This document shows positions 1-8,138 of a DNA stretch of 19,300 nt, one piece after another. Made by a program: the position numbers and the translations under genes. This DNA is from Deltaproteobacteria bacterium (lineage in GTDB: Bacteria; Desulfobacterota; Desulfobacteria; C00003060; C00003106): NCBI GenBank assembly GCA_019314005.1, contig JAFDAE010000046.1, forward strand, positions 1-19,300, read 5' to 3'. Every line of letters starts with the position of its first letter. Positions within the stretch are counted from its first letter, which is position 1. The notes under the pieces are model-generated. The model was not told the origin of the DNA. It did no database searches and worked only from the letters and a program-made list of their open reading frames with translations.

Positions 1-650
1 CCCATCTGCCGTAGATAGTAGGCCGCGGAAAGCCCGGCCGGACCGCCTCCCACCACGGCAACACGATAACCGGGCGGCTCGGGAAGACATACAATCAATT
101 TCTTATAATTGTTCCGTTCGTAATCACCAAGGAAACGCTTTGAGAAGTTGATACAGAGCGTCTCATCAATACGTTGGCGGCGGCACGCGCTCTGGCAGGG
201 GTGCGGGCATACGCGTCCGATAACCAGAGGCATGGGACACCGTTCTTTCACGAGTCGCAATGCTTCTAAATACTGGCCGTTGGCAAGCAGGGCAAGATAT
301 CCCTGAATGTCGACATTGGCAGGGCAGGTCAGATGACATGGGGCCACACAATCCCCGTAGTGTTTTGAGAGGATCAGTTCCAACCTGTTGCGGCGTGCCT
401 GACGAACCCGTTCGGAATCGGTATGGACAACCATCCCTTCCTTGACCTTATTGATGCACGATATGGCCAGGCGGTCCTTCCCCTCGATCTCTACCACGCA
501 GATACGACAGCGGCCCAGAGGCTTCAGATACTCTTGAAAGCAGAATGTGGGGATAGTGATCCCGGCCTCCTCGGCTGCTTGAAGGATGGTGGTTCCAGGT
601 TCGACTGCGATCTCTTTCCCATTGATTGAGAGTTGAATCTTCTTTGACAC
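1..650 (-). CDS. [2Fe-2S]/GltD-like FAD-dependent oxidoreductase, 5' part only
   Basis: An open frame runs leftward from a GTG at 650 off the window edge (about 216 codons visible). The start is set by AGGAGG at 657-662, 6 bases before the GTG. Residues 1-75 form a NuoG/HydA-type [2Fe-2S] domain with Cys37-x10-Cys48-x2-Cys51-x13-Cys65. Residues about 97-160 carry the GltD-type 4Fe-4S signature DCVAPCHLTCPANVDI and then GRVCPHPCQSACRR. At about 197 a Rossmann FAD motif begins (VAVVGGGPAGLSAA). This order is that of glutamate synthase beta-like electron-transfer subunits such as NfnB/SfrB and those accompanying molybdopterin formate dehydrogenases. It would move electrons between NAD(P)H and ferredoxin or a partner oxidoreductase in the cytoplasm. 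The partner gene is not visible. Domain assignment is firm; the exact reaction is inferred. selD lies just upstream on the same strand but is separated by 162 bases and a promoter-like sequence. Confidence 0.88.
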   Translation of the reverse strand, partial: MSKKIQLSINGKEIAVEPGTTILQAAEEAGITIPTFCFQEYLKPLGRCRICVVEIEGKDRLAISCINKVKEGMVVHTDSERVRQARRNRLELILSKHYGDCVAPCHLTCPANVDIQGYLALLANGQYLEALRLVKERCPMPLVIGRVCPHPCQSACRRQRIDETLCINFSKRFLGDYERNNYKKLIVCLPEPPGYRVAVVGGGPAGLSAAYYLRQM

Positions 651-713
651 GCCTTACCTCCTATTCGATTAAATCGTTTTGCAAAGGTCTCAATGTGTGA
701 CTCAGAGCTATCT

Positions 714-742
714 ACTATACATTGAAATTGTGGAAAAAACAA
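714..742 (-). promoter_or_regulatory. Sigma70-like promoter for the FAD oxidoreductase gene
   Basis: On the minus strand TTGTTT (737-742) and TATAGT (714-719) are separated by 17 bases. The -10 box matches consensus at 5 of 6 positions and the -35 at 3 of 6. It lies about 65 bases before the GTG start at 650, which suggests the oxidoreductase gene can be transcribed separately from selD. Confidence 0.4.
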
Positions 743-812
743 GTAGGGGATAGGCGAGGGTGGGGGCTTTGTTAAACAGGACTCAAGTGGAACCTGCCTA
801 TGAGAGGTTATG

Positions 813-1868
813 TTAAAAGCTCACCACGATTTTATCTCTTGGCGAGGGGATGACCTCTCCGATGATCGAGGCTGTATCTATCCCTTTTGCAAGAAGGTTT
901 TCAAGGAGGGGATCGGCTTTTTTCGCCTCTACAGCTATTATCAGTCCACCCGACGTTTGAGGGTCATAGAGGAGGTCCACAAAATCGACAGAGGGGTTCC
1001 CTTGAATCTCTACGTGGGGTTGGTAAAAGTTCTTGTTGGCATAGCACCCTGCAGGAACGAGCCCCATAGCCGCATATTGTAATGCTTCCTCGAAATGAGG
1101 GATTTGAGATGCTGTTATAAGAAAGCCTCCTTCGGATCCCCGGAGCATTTCCGTGAGATGTCCGATGAGGCCGAAGCCTGTGACGTCGGTACCGGCGTGA
1201 CCACCCATCTCCTGCATTAATGCTGAGGCATCTTTGTTTAGGGCGGACATTGAATCGATTATCTTTTTTTCAACTTCTTGAGAGGCGGTTTTCCCTTTTA
1301 TCGCCGTGGCGATAATACCGGTTCCGATCGGTTTGGTCAGGATCAGGCGGTCACCAATCCTGGCGCCGCTGTTGGCTATTACTCTGTCGGGATGCACTGT
1401 GCCGGTCACGGAAAGGCCGTACTTCAGCTCTTCATCGTCTACGCTGTGTCCGCCTACAAGAACCACATCTGCTTCGTTGAGCTTTTCAATCCCTCCACGC
1501 AGGATCTCCTTCAGAATTTCTTTTTTCAGCTTTTTTATTGGAAATCCCACGATATTCATCGCGGTCAGAGGAATTCCCCCCATGGCGTAGACGTCGCTTA
1601 GAGCATTTGCGGCGGCAATTTGTCCGAATTCAAAAGGGGAATCCACAATAGGGGTAAAGAAATCGACCGTCTGAATCAGGGCAAGGTCGTCCCTGATTTT
1701 AAAGACCCCTGCGTCGTCCATTTGATCGAGTCCGATCAATAGGCGTGGGTCCTTTATCAATGGAATATCGCACAATATATCGTCCAGGTCCCCTGGACTC
1801 AATTTTGCCGCTCAGCCGGAAGCTCTGGCATATTCTGTGAGCCGGGGATCTTTATTGGGTTCTGCCAT
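813..1868 (-). CDS. selD: Selenide, water dikinase SelD, containing selenocysteine (UGA at 1812-1814)
   Basis: SelD makes selenophosphate from selenide and ATP, the selenium donor for selenocysteine synthesis. Uninterrupted reading gives only a 329-residue frame from a TTG at 1802, but the frame extends upstream through one UGA to ATG at 1868, with AGGAG (1873-1877) 4 bases before it, giving 351 residues. The N-terminus reads SGUAAKL: Sec19 and Lys22 fall at the spacing of the catalytic Cys17/Lys20 pair of E. coli SelD. Downstream are the AIRS-family nucleotide and metal-binding motifs DDAGVF, QTVDFFTP, ANALSDVYAMGG, GTDVTGFGLIGH and DPQTSGG. Sec at this position is known in SelD of many selenoprotein-producing bacteria. 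A SECIS-like hairpin follows the UGA (see 1782-1798). The gene stands alone, with its promoter region in a repeat-rich interval. Confidence 0.95.
1782..1798 (-). promoter_or_regulatory. Bacterial SECIS-like hairpin within selD
   Basis: On the minus strand GTCCAGG-GGA-CCTGGAC forms a perfect 7-bp stem with a 3-base loop. It begins 13 bases after the UGA codon, so the apical loop is 20 bases from the UGA, inside the roughly 16-37 base window of known bacterial SECIS elements, and the loop starts with G as required for SelB recognition. It lies within the coding sequence, as bacterial SECIS elements do. Confidence 0.8.
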
Positions 1869-1883
1869 TGTTCTCCTGATAGT

Positions 1884-1897
1884 GTATAATAAATTGA
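1884..1897 (-). promoter_or_regulatory. selD -10-like element, shared with plsB
   Basis: The minus strand reads TCAATTTATTATAC, containing a TATTAT/TTATAC -10-like box. The same 14 bases occur upstream of plsB at 4729-4742, and the match continues after a 2-base gap (ACTATCAG versus AATCAG). No convincing -35 box is seen here because the upstream DNA is the structured repeat at 1896-2016. Confidence 0.35.
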
Positions 1898-2016
1898 GCG
1901 CTTCGCTTGAGGACCGGTCCTGCGGACCTTGAGGAGCACTTCGTTCGAGGATAAGAGGGTTGCCTTAAGCCTCAAGCGTAGCGATCCTCAAGGCCATAAG
2001 GCCGATCCTTAAGCCC
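1896..2016. repeat. Structured intergenic repeat, two covarying hairpin units in inverted orientation
   Basis: The 185-base gap between plsB and selD contains a roughly 30-base unit at 1906-1937 and a diverged inverted copy at 1982-2013. Each unit has its own central hairpin: GGTCC-TGC-GGACC in the first and GGCC-TAAT/TTAT-GGCC in the second, a compensatory difference that preserves pairing. The outer arms CGCTTCGCTTGAGG (1899-1912) and CCTCAAGCGTAGCG (1970-1983) also pair with one mismatch. There is no coding potential. It may be a REP-like or processed RNA structure. Confidence 0.6.
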
Positions 2017-2034
2017 CAAATGGACGTTTCCTGA

Positions 2035-2049
2035 GTCCGCATTGCGGAC
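2035..2049. repeat. Small hairpin after the plsB stop codon
   Basis: GTCCGC-ATT-GCGGAC forms a 6-bp stem with a 3-base loop, 5 bases beyond the plsB stop codon. No T-tract follows on the minus strand, so it is a weak terminator candidate or mRNA 3'-end stabiliser only. Confidence 0.35.
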
Positions 2050-2053
2050 GATG

Positions 2054-4711
2054 TTACCATTTTAGGAAATTAAAGCTGTTTAAAAATTTGCTGATCATCA
2101 TGGTGTAGAAATCGAGTCCTTCTTTGTCCTCGGCTCCACGGATGCCGCGCTGCGCAAAGTAGGACAATGCGTTATCATAGTTTGCCCGTGAAAGCGCTTC
2201 GATCCGCGAAACCTGTCCTTGCTTGTAATGTTTTTTCCCGAGGGCCAATATATTTTTGAGGAGATCTTTTTTTGTTGTTTCGGATCGTTTGTGTTGTTTA
2301 AAGGTACTTAATACTATCGAGTAGGCTTCCAGATAGGTTTTTAGAAAAGTTGCAAAGCAAAAGAGTTTCCTAAGCCCTATGGGTGTTATATTGTACGTAT
2401 TCGGCAAAGAAGAGTGTTCCGTCAGAATCGAGGCTTCGATAAAAGCGGCCAGAACTTCGCGCACGCAATCTTCCGTAGCCTTGTCCACATCGTAGACAAA
2501 TTCATACTTGAAGAAATCCCGCAGAAATCCATAATCGGCATTTAATGTGTCAAAAGAGAATTGGAAATTTTCATACGTCAGTATTGCCAACGCGGCATAA
2601 GCGGCTGGTATGAAGAAATGGACAGAGTTGTTTTTGTAGTACTCGAGGTTGGGTCGTTTGTCTTCAATAATAGTAAATGTCGGATTGTCGGATATGGTAT
2701 TATCTTCCTTTTTATCATCAAGCCGTTCAATAAATTTACGTTTAGTGTAGTGGATAAGCGTTTCATCCACTGCGCGTGCCATATTGTCAAAGGCCTCGGA
2801 TAAATGTACATTTTGAATGTCAAGGTGTTCCAGGTAGACATCTATATAATCCTTTAGTTCATTTTTTGTGAACACCTTTTTGGGATAATTCAAAATAGCG
2901 CCGGCTATTAGCGCCTGGGGTGTAACCACTGAAATTTGATTAATGCGATGTATAATTCTAAATCCAAGATTTCGATAAATAATCTGGCGCTTCCTTTGCC
3001 CCATCTGTTTGAATGGGAGGTCGAAATTAGCAAGAAGATTGTTTAATGATATGGGATCGTCGAATTGGAGGTAAATACGTCCGTACCTCCTTTTTAAATG
3101 CTTCCTTGCCTTGATCAACTGCATAAAAGTTTCCGGCTTCTTTTTTTGTCCCTCCAGTTCTTCTAAATATACGTTTTCTTCCATAACCCGATCATAACCG
3201 ATAAAGATAGGGGCAAACATCATTTCATCACATGCTCCGGTTTCATAAGCTTTTAAAAGGATCGAAAGGAACCCCAGTTTTGGCAAGACAATTTTTCCGG
3301 TACGACTCCGCCCACCTTCAATAAAAAATTCTATGTTGAATCCTTCTTTTACCAGCATTCTGATGTATTCTGAAAACACCTTAGCATAGAGTTGCGCTCC
3401 CTGGAAAGATCGTCTTATAAAGAACGCTCCGCATTTTCTGAATATAGGTCCCATTGGCCAGAAAGTAAGGTTCTTTCCGGCGGCCACATGAGGACACGGC
3501 ATGTTATGCATGAATAGAATATGGGAGAGTAAGAGATAGTCTAAATGACTTTTGTGGCAAGGGACTAAAATAACAGGGGCCTTCTGGGAGGCATTTTTAA
3601 GCCGGTTAAGACCCTCCATATCAAGGACGACACCATCAAAGAGGGTTTTCCATGTCCAATTAAAGAGCATTGCCAGGCAACGGATAAGTGTAATATTATA
3701 ATTAGCTGCTATTTCCTGGAGATAACCATCCGCTTTTTTGTGGGTTTCTTGAATGCTCTTTCCATGGTTTTTAGCATACTTCTCCATGAATTTCTGGAAG
3801 TGATTGTTTCTTAAAACGAGTTCTTTAAGTTCCTCACGCGGTCTTAATACAGGGCCGGTTATACTTTGACGGTGTCTGTTCAATTGATTTAACAATTTCT
3901 GGCGAAGCTTGAAAGAAAGATATTCCAGACTCTTATCCTGATGCTCCGGCATCTGGAGAAATTCTTTGAGCGATATAGGTTCAGAAGCCTCAACAAAAAT
4001 ATTTTGAGGGTTCCTTAAGAGGGTTAAGAGTCTGCGTAGAAGGCCGGGATTTTCCTCTCCTCCGAACAAGATATCGATGAGACGCGGATAATATCGCATA
4101 GGCTTTTTACTGAACAGAAACAGGTGAGGAACCAGATAGATCGGCTTTTCAACATCCTGTTGTATATCAATGAGATGTCGGATTGGGTCGGTTTCTGATT
4201 TGACAAAACGGCTGTGAAATCCGCCTCGATCCACCAGAGACAAAAGCGTAGTTTCCCCTTGTTCCATGCAGCGTTTGTAAAAACCGGACCGGTATGGGTC
4301 GGGAAATTTTTTGCAGCGGATTAGATGGTCTATATGGGCCAATAAGACCCGGAAGATGTGAGAAAAAGGTTGAAAACAAAGAATGCCCTGGTCGAATCCA
4401 ATGGTAGGGGCAGGGAGTCCCTCCAAGTTGTAGCGGACATTGTAGAATAGGTATTCCAAGTTGCTTTTGTATTTGGATACATAGACTATAATCCCTTTGT
4501 CACGCAATTCATTCAAAGATGCTGTTTGAACCTTGTTGATCACTACATCCGAGAATAAGAGCTTGAGTATCCACTGGGAAAGAAAATTAAATATTCCCGA
4601 ACTTCGAGGGATAAACGATGTATAGTGATCATGATGCCCATGCAAAATGGTATTGATCAGTGATTTGAATTTTCTTTTATCTTCATGGGAGGCCATATCA
4701 AATTTCCCCAT
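2054..4711 (-). CDS. plsB: Glycerol-3-phosphate 1-O-acyltransferase PlsB
   Basis: This 885-residue protein acylates sn-glycerol-3-phosphate at position 1, the first committed step of membrane phospholipid synthesis, at the inner membrane. The family acyltransferase blocks are in order: VPCHKSHLDY (HX4D, about residues 385-395), GAFFIRRSF (about 429), FFIEGGRSRTGK (about 463-473) and APIFIGYDRVMEE (about 499). All match E. coli PlsB closely. At 885 residues it is longer than the 807 of E. coli; the N- and C-terminal regions are less conserved. The ATG at 4711 has no good Shine-Dalgarno sequence; ATG at residue 6 is an alternative. It is transcribed on its own, divergent from the small gene at 4854. 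Confidence 0.96.
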   Translation of the reverse strand: MGKFDMASHEDKRKFKSLINTILHGHHDHYTSFIPRSSGIFNFLSQWILKLLFSDVVINKVQTASLNELRDKGIIVYVSKYKSNLEYLFYNVRYNLEGLPAPTIGFDQGILCFQPFSHIFRVLLAHIDHLIRCKKFPDPYRSGFYKRCMEQGETTLLSLVDRGGFHSRFVKSETDPIRHLIDIQQDVEKPIYLVPHLFLFSKKPMRYYPRLIDILFGGEENPGLLRRLLTLLRNPQNIFVEASEPISLKEFLQMPEHQDKSLEYLSFKLRQKLLNQLNRHRQSITGPVLRPREELKELVLRNNHFQKFMEKYAKNHGKSIQETHKKADGYLQEIAANYNITLIRCLAMLFNWTWKTLFDGVVLDMEGLNRLKNASQKAPVILVPCHKSHLDYLLLSHILFMHNMPCPHVAAGKNLTFWPMGPIFRKCGAFFIRRSFQGAQLYAKVFSEYIRMLVKEGFNIEFFIEGGRSRTGKIVLPKLGFLSILLKAYETGACDEMMFAPIFIGYDRVMEENVYLEELEGQKKKPETFMQLIKARKHLKRRYGRIYLQFDDPISLNNLLANFDLPFKQMGQRKRQIIYRNLGFRIIHRINQISVVTPQALIAGAILNYPKKVFTKNELKDYIDVYLEHLDIQNVHLSEAFDNMARAVDETLIHYTKRKFIERLDDKKEDNTISDNPTFTIIEDKRPNLEYYKNNSVHFFIPAAYAALAILTYENFQFSFDTLNADYGFLRDFFKYEFVYDVDKATEDCVREVLAAFIEASILTEHSSLPNTYNITPIGLRKLFCFATFLKTYLEAYSIVLSTFKQHKRSETTKKDLLKNILALGKKHYKQGQVSRIEALSRANYDNALSYFAQRGIRGAEDKEGLDFYTMMISKFLNSFNFLKW

Positions 4712-4728
4712 TTGCAGGCTGGCTGATT

Positions 4729-4758
4729 GTATAATAAATTGAACTAATTAACCGACAA
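4729..4758 (-). promoter_or_regulatory. Probable plsB promoter
   Basis: On the minus strand TTGTCG (4753-4758) and TATTAT (4731-4736) are separated by 16 bases, about 20 bases before the plsB ATG. The -10 region is identical to that upstream of selD over 14 bases. Confidence 0.45.
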
Positions 4759-4853
4759 ACCCAATGAGCCCGATGAACAATTTAATTAAAGCTGTAACAC
4801 TATCATATTTTTTTTCCATGTCAATTTGAAAATTTTTATGGTATAAGCGGCCC

Positions 4854-5186
4854 ATGGTTGTGATCGGCGATATCGTTTTGGTCTATTATGAAGATGAGCC
4901 GGCTTTTTTTGCCCGCATCGAAGATCTTGCGCCGGACCGTAAGCCTAAGTGGTTCCATGTCAAGTTGTTAGTGCTTCAGATACCTATTATTGAAATTGTG
5001 TGGATATTGCGGGAGGAATACATAAACGGGACTTCTTTTACTATGGAAGGGCATACCATTCGGATGGAGTTGGTTACCGGACCCCAAGAACCCGGGCAAC
5101 ACGGTTTGCCGGATGAGAAAGACTTAAACAGTAAAAAACAAGAGGATGCCGGCGGAAAGGTAATCCCACTCTTTAAGGGAAAATAG
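4854..5186 (+). CDS. Hypothetical protein, 110 residues
   Basis: I do not recognise this protein. It is a soluble-looking 110-residue product with no signal peptide or membrane helix. Residues 1-70 alternate hydrophobic and charged residues as in a small beta-rich fold (GDIVLVYYEDEPAFFARIED, then WFHVKLLVLQIP and IEIVWILREEYINGT), loosely resembling an SH3-like barrel; residues 77-105 are a polar, probably disordered tail ending in VIPLFKGK. ATG at 4854 has only a weak upstream purine run; GTG at 4860 is an alternative start. The gene is divergent from plsB, and a TGGTATAA extended -10-like sequence lies about 15 bases upstream. Codon use looks like its neighbours, and the clean frame in an otherwise AT-rich gap supports a real gene. 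Confidence 0.7.
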   Translation: MVVIGDIVLVYYEDEPAFFARIEDLAPDRKPKWFHVKLLVLQIPIIEIVWILREEYINGTSFTMEGHTIRMELVTGPQEPGQHGLPDEKDLNSKKQEDAGGKVIPLFKGK

Positions 5187-5209
5187 AAAAAATCATTTAT
5201 CAAACTCAA

Positions 5210-5230
5210 GACTTTTCACGAAACCATCAT
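5210..5230 (+). repeat. Dispersed short repeat, copy 1
   Basis: GACTTTTCACGAAACCATCA is one copy of a short motif with consensus GACTTTTTACGAARYCATCA that also appears at 5786-5806 (-), 18364-18381 (-) and 19159-19183 (+). All four copies are outside coding sequence. Confidence 0.5.
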
Positions 5231-5310
5231 TTTTGGCTTGCTTTGAATCGGCGTATATGGTATCTGCAAATTTTTATATAACATATAACGAGTTATAACA
5301 TTTCTATTTT

Positions 5311-5340
5311 TTGAAAATTTAAAATTTTATCATTTACTAT
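5311..5340 (+). promoter_or_regulatory. Possible promoter for the 98-residue membrane protein
   Basis: TTGAAA (5311-5316) and TACTAT (5335-5340) are separated by 18 bases in an AT-rich stretch, ending just before the GGAGGG ribosome binding site at 5351-5356. Confidence 0.35.
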
Positions 5341-5365
5341 GCATCAAAAAGGAGGGTTTTAGGGT

Positions 5366-5662
5366 ATGAAAACGTTGATCGGTGGTGGTGCGGCTGCGGT
5401 GTTGGGAATTATTGGTATGTCAATTTGGTGGAAGCCATTTTTGCAGCTTTTGGCAGGCTCTATCCCTGCCGCGTTGTTGCTGGGTGGTGGCTTGGCAATC
5501 TACCTCGGTTTTGATGAGCTGAAAGATACATGGAAGAGCAAGAAAGAAGAAGAGGCTGGTCCATCTTTCAAGGGGGAAGAGGTAGAAAAGTATAAACAAG
5601 AGGTAGATGACTTAAAGGACGAGATTAAGTCTTTAAAAAAAGTAGAAAAAAAGGAGAAGTAA
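5366..5662 (+). CDS. Small membrane protein with two hydrophobic helices and a charged coiled-coil tail
   Basis: This 98-residue protein has two hydrophobic segments, about residues 4-20 and 29-48, joined by a short loop with WWKP and GSIPAA, then a highly charged Lys/Glu tail (residues 52-98) with coiled-coil-like heptads. The start is set by GGAGGG at 5351-5356 upstream of ATG 5366. The arrangement, a short hairpin of two helices with a Trp pair after the first and a G-x-(I/V)-P motif entering the second, recalls MamI-type small magnetosome proteins, but no other magnetosome gene is present and the resemblance is by eye only. It more likely belongs to a general family of small inner-membrane proteins. 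It forms its own transcription unit ending in the terminator at 5695-5732. Confidence 0.72.
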   Translation: MKTLIGGGAAAVLGIIGMSIWWKPFLQLLAGSIPAALLLGGGLAIYLGFDELKDTWKSKKEEEAGPSFKGEEVEKYKQEVDDLKDEIKSLKKVEKKEK

Positions 5663-5694
5663 TAATTTCTCCGTGCATAGTTTGTTAGGGTAAT

Positions 5695-5732
5695 AAATAC
5701 CGCTCATGAGATTATTATGAGCGGTATTTTTT
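5695..5732 (+). terminator. Rho-independent terminator
   Basis: AAATACCGCTCAT (5695-5707) pairs perfectly with ATGAGCGGTATTT (5717-5729) around a 9-base loop, and the T run continues to 5732. It ends the transcript of the small membrane protein and insulates groES. Confidence 0.92.
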
Positions 5733-5743
5733 GTGTTGCCCCC

Positions 5744-5771
5744 TTTACAAACGGAAAACCGTGATTATAAT
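5744..5771 (+). promoter_or_regulatory. Sigma70-like promoter of groES-groEL
   Basis: TTTACA (5744-5749) and a perfect TATAAT (5766-5771) are separated by 16 bases, 58 bases before groES. A small dyad ACGG-AAAA-CCGT sits in the spacer. No CIRCE operator and no convincing sigma32 promoter are seen between the upstream terminator and groES. Confidence 0.55.
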
Positions 5772-5785
5772 TTTAAAATCATTGT

Positions 5786-5806
5786 CATGACGACTTCGTA
5801 AAAAAA
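5786..5806 (-). repeat. Dispersed short repeat, copy 2
   Basis: The minus strand reads TTTTTTTACGAAGTCGTCAT, a variant of the GACTTTTTACGAARYCATCA motif. It lies in the groES leader, between the -10 box and the ribosome binding site. Confidence 0.45.
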
Positions 5807-5828
5807 CAAGAAAAGGAGAAGTGTAGCT

Positions 5829-6119
5829 ATGAAGATCAGACCATTGCAAGATCGAATTCTTGTGAAACGTCTTGAGGAAGAGGACATTACAAAGGGTGGA
5901 ATTATCATACCGGACAGCGCCAAAGAAAAACCTGCCGAAGGTGTTGTTGTTGCTGTGGGCAAAGGGAAGGTTTTGGAAAATGGAACAAAGTTGCCCCTTG
6001 AAGTAAAAAAGGGGGACAGGATTCTTTTTTCAAAATATGGTGGTACTGAAGTGAAGATCGAAGGTGTAGAACATCTTATTATGCGTGAGGATGATATACT
6101 GGGTGTCATAGAAAAGTAA
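5829..6119 (+). CDS. groES: Co-chaperonin GroES (Cpn10)
   Basis: This 96-residue protein has the usual GroES length. It caps the GroEL ring and closes the folding chamber in the cytoplasm. It shows the family opening [14 protein letters not shown], the mobile-loop region [20 protein letters not shown], and the roof and C-terminal motifs [18 protein letters not shown] and [10 protein letters not shown]. The start is supported by AGGAG at 5814-5818. It is followed after 88 bases by groEL and driven by the promoter at 5744-5771. Confidence 0.98.
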   Translation: MKIRPLQDRILVKRLEEEDITKGGIIIPDSAKEKPAEGVVVAVGKGKVLENGTKLPLEVKKGDRILFSKYGGTEVKIEGVEHLIMREDDILGVIEK

Positions 6120-6147
6120 ATAGGTACTTACTCTTGTTTAATGGTAA

Positions 6148-7854
<1,707 letters not shown>

Positions 7855-7899
7855 TCTGAGCCGATCCCGAACTATAAATTTATAGAAAGCATATCTCGG

Positions 7900-7932
7900 A
7901 AGCCCTCATGTGTAGAATACATGAGGGCTTTT
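7900..7932 (+). terminator. Rho-independent terminator after groEL
   Basis: AAGCCCTCATGT (7900-7911) pairs perfectly with ACATGAGGGCTT (7919-7930) around a 7-base loop, ending in TTTT at 7929-7932. Confidence 0.9.
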
Positions 7933-8002
7933 GTGTGTGATTTCCCTTGAACAACCAAATAGGTTGTGATACGTCCATCTATTGCACCTGTCGTAATTTT
8001 AA

Positions 8003-8080
8003 CCCCCTGAGGAGTGCCAAGTAGCGCAGGGCTTAAGCCCTGCAATGAAAAGGCAGAGCTAAAGCTCTGCACTACAGGGG
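8003..8080. repeat. Intergenic double-hairpin repeat element
   Basis: Two near-identical palindromes, GCAGGGCTTAAGCCCTGC (8026-8043) and GCAGAGCTAAAGCTCTGC (8053-8070), are enclosed by GTAG (8021-8024)/CTAC (8072-8075) and an outer CCCCTG (8004-8009)/CAGGGG (8075-8080). The whole can fold as a long imperfect cruciform or two-hairpin structure between the groEL terminator and ileS. There is no coding capacity. It looks like a small REP/MITE-type element. Confidence 0.7.
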
Positions 8081-8138
8081 AAACAAGCTTGACAAGGAGA
8101 TGTGTCATAAAAAATATAGAATTTTGTCGGAGGATATC

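Noticed and set aside
5733..5828. CIRCE operator or sigma32 promoter for groESL
   Set aside because: No TTAGCACTC-N9-GAGTGCTAA palindrome or CTTGAA/CCCCAT pair is present; only a sigma70-like promoter with a minor 4-bp dyad is seen.
7933..8138. T-box or other tRNA-sensing leader for ileS
   Set aside because: No specifier-loop architecture or antiterminator sequence was seen; the structure present is the double-palindrome repeat.
8100..8138. Longer IleS start at ATG 8100
   Set aside because: The 13 extra residues are not family-like, and ATG 8139 has GGAGG at the right spacing.
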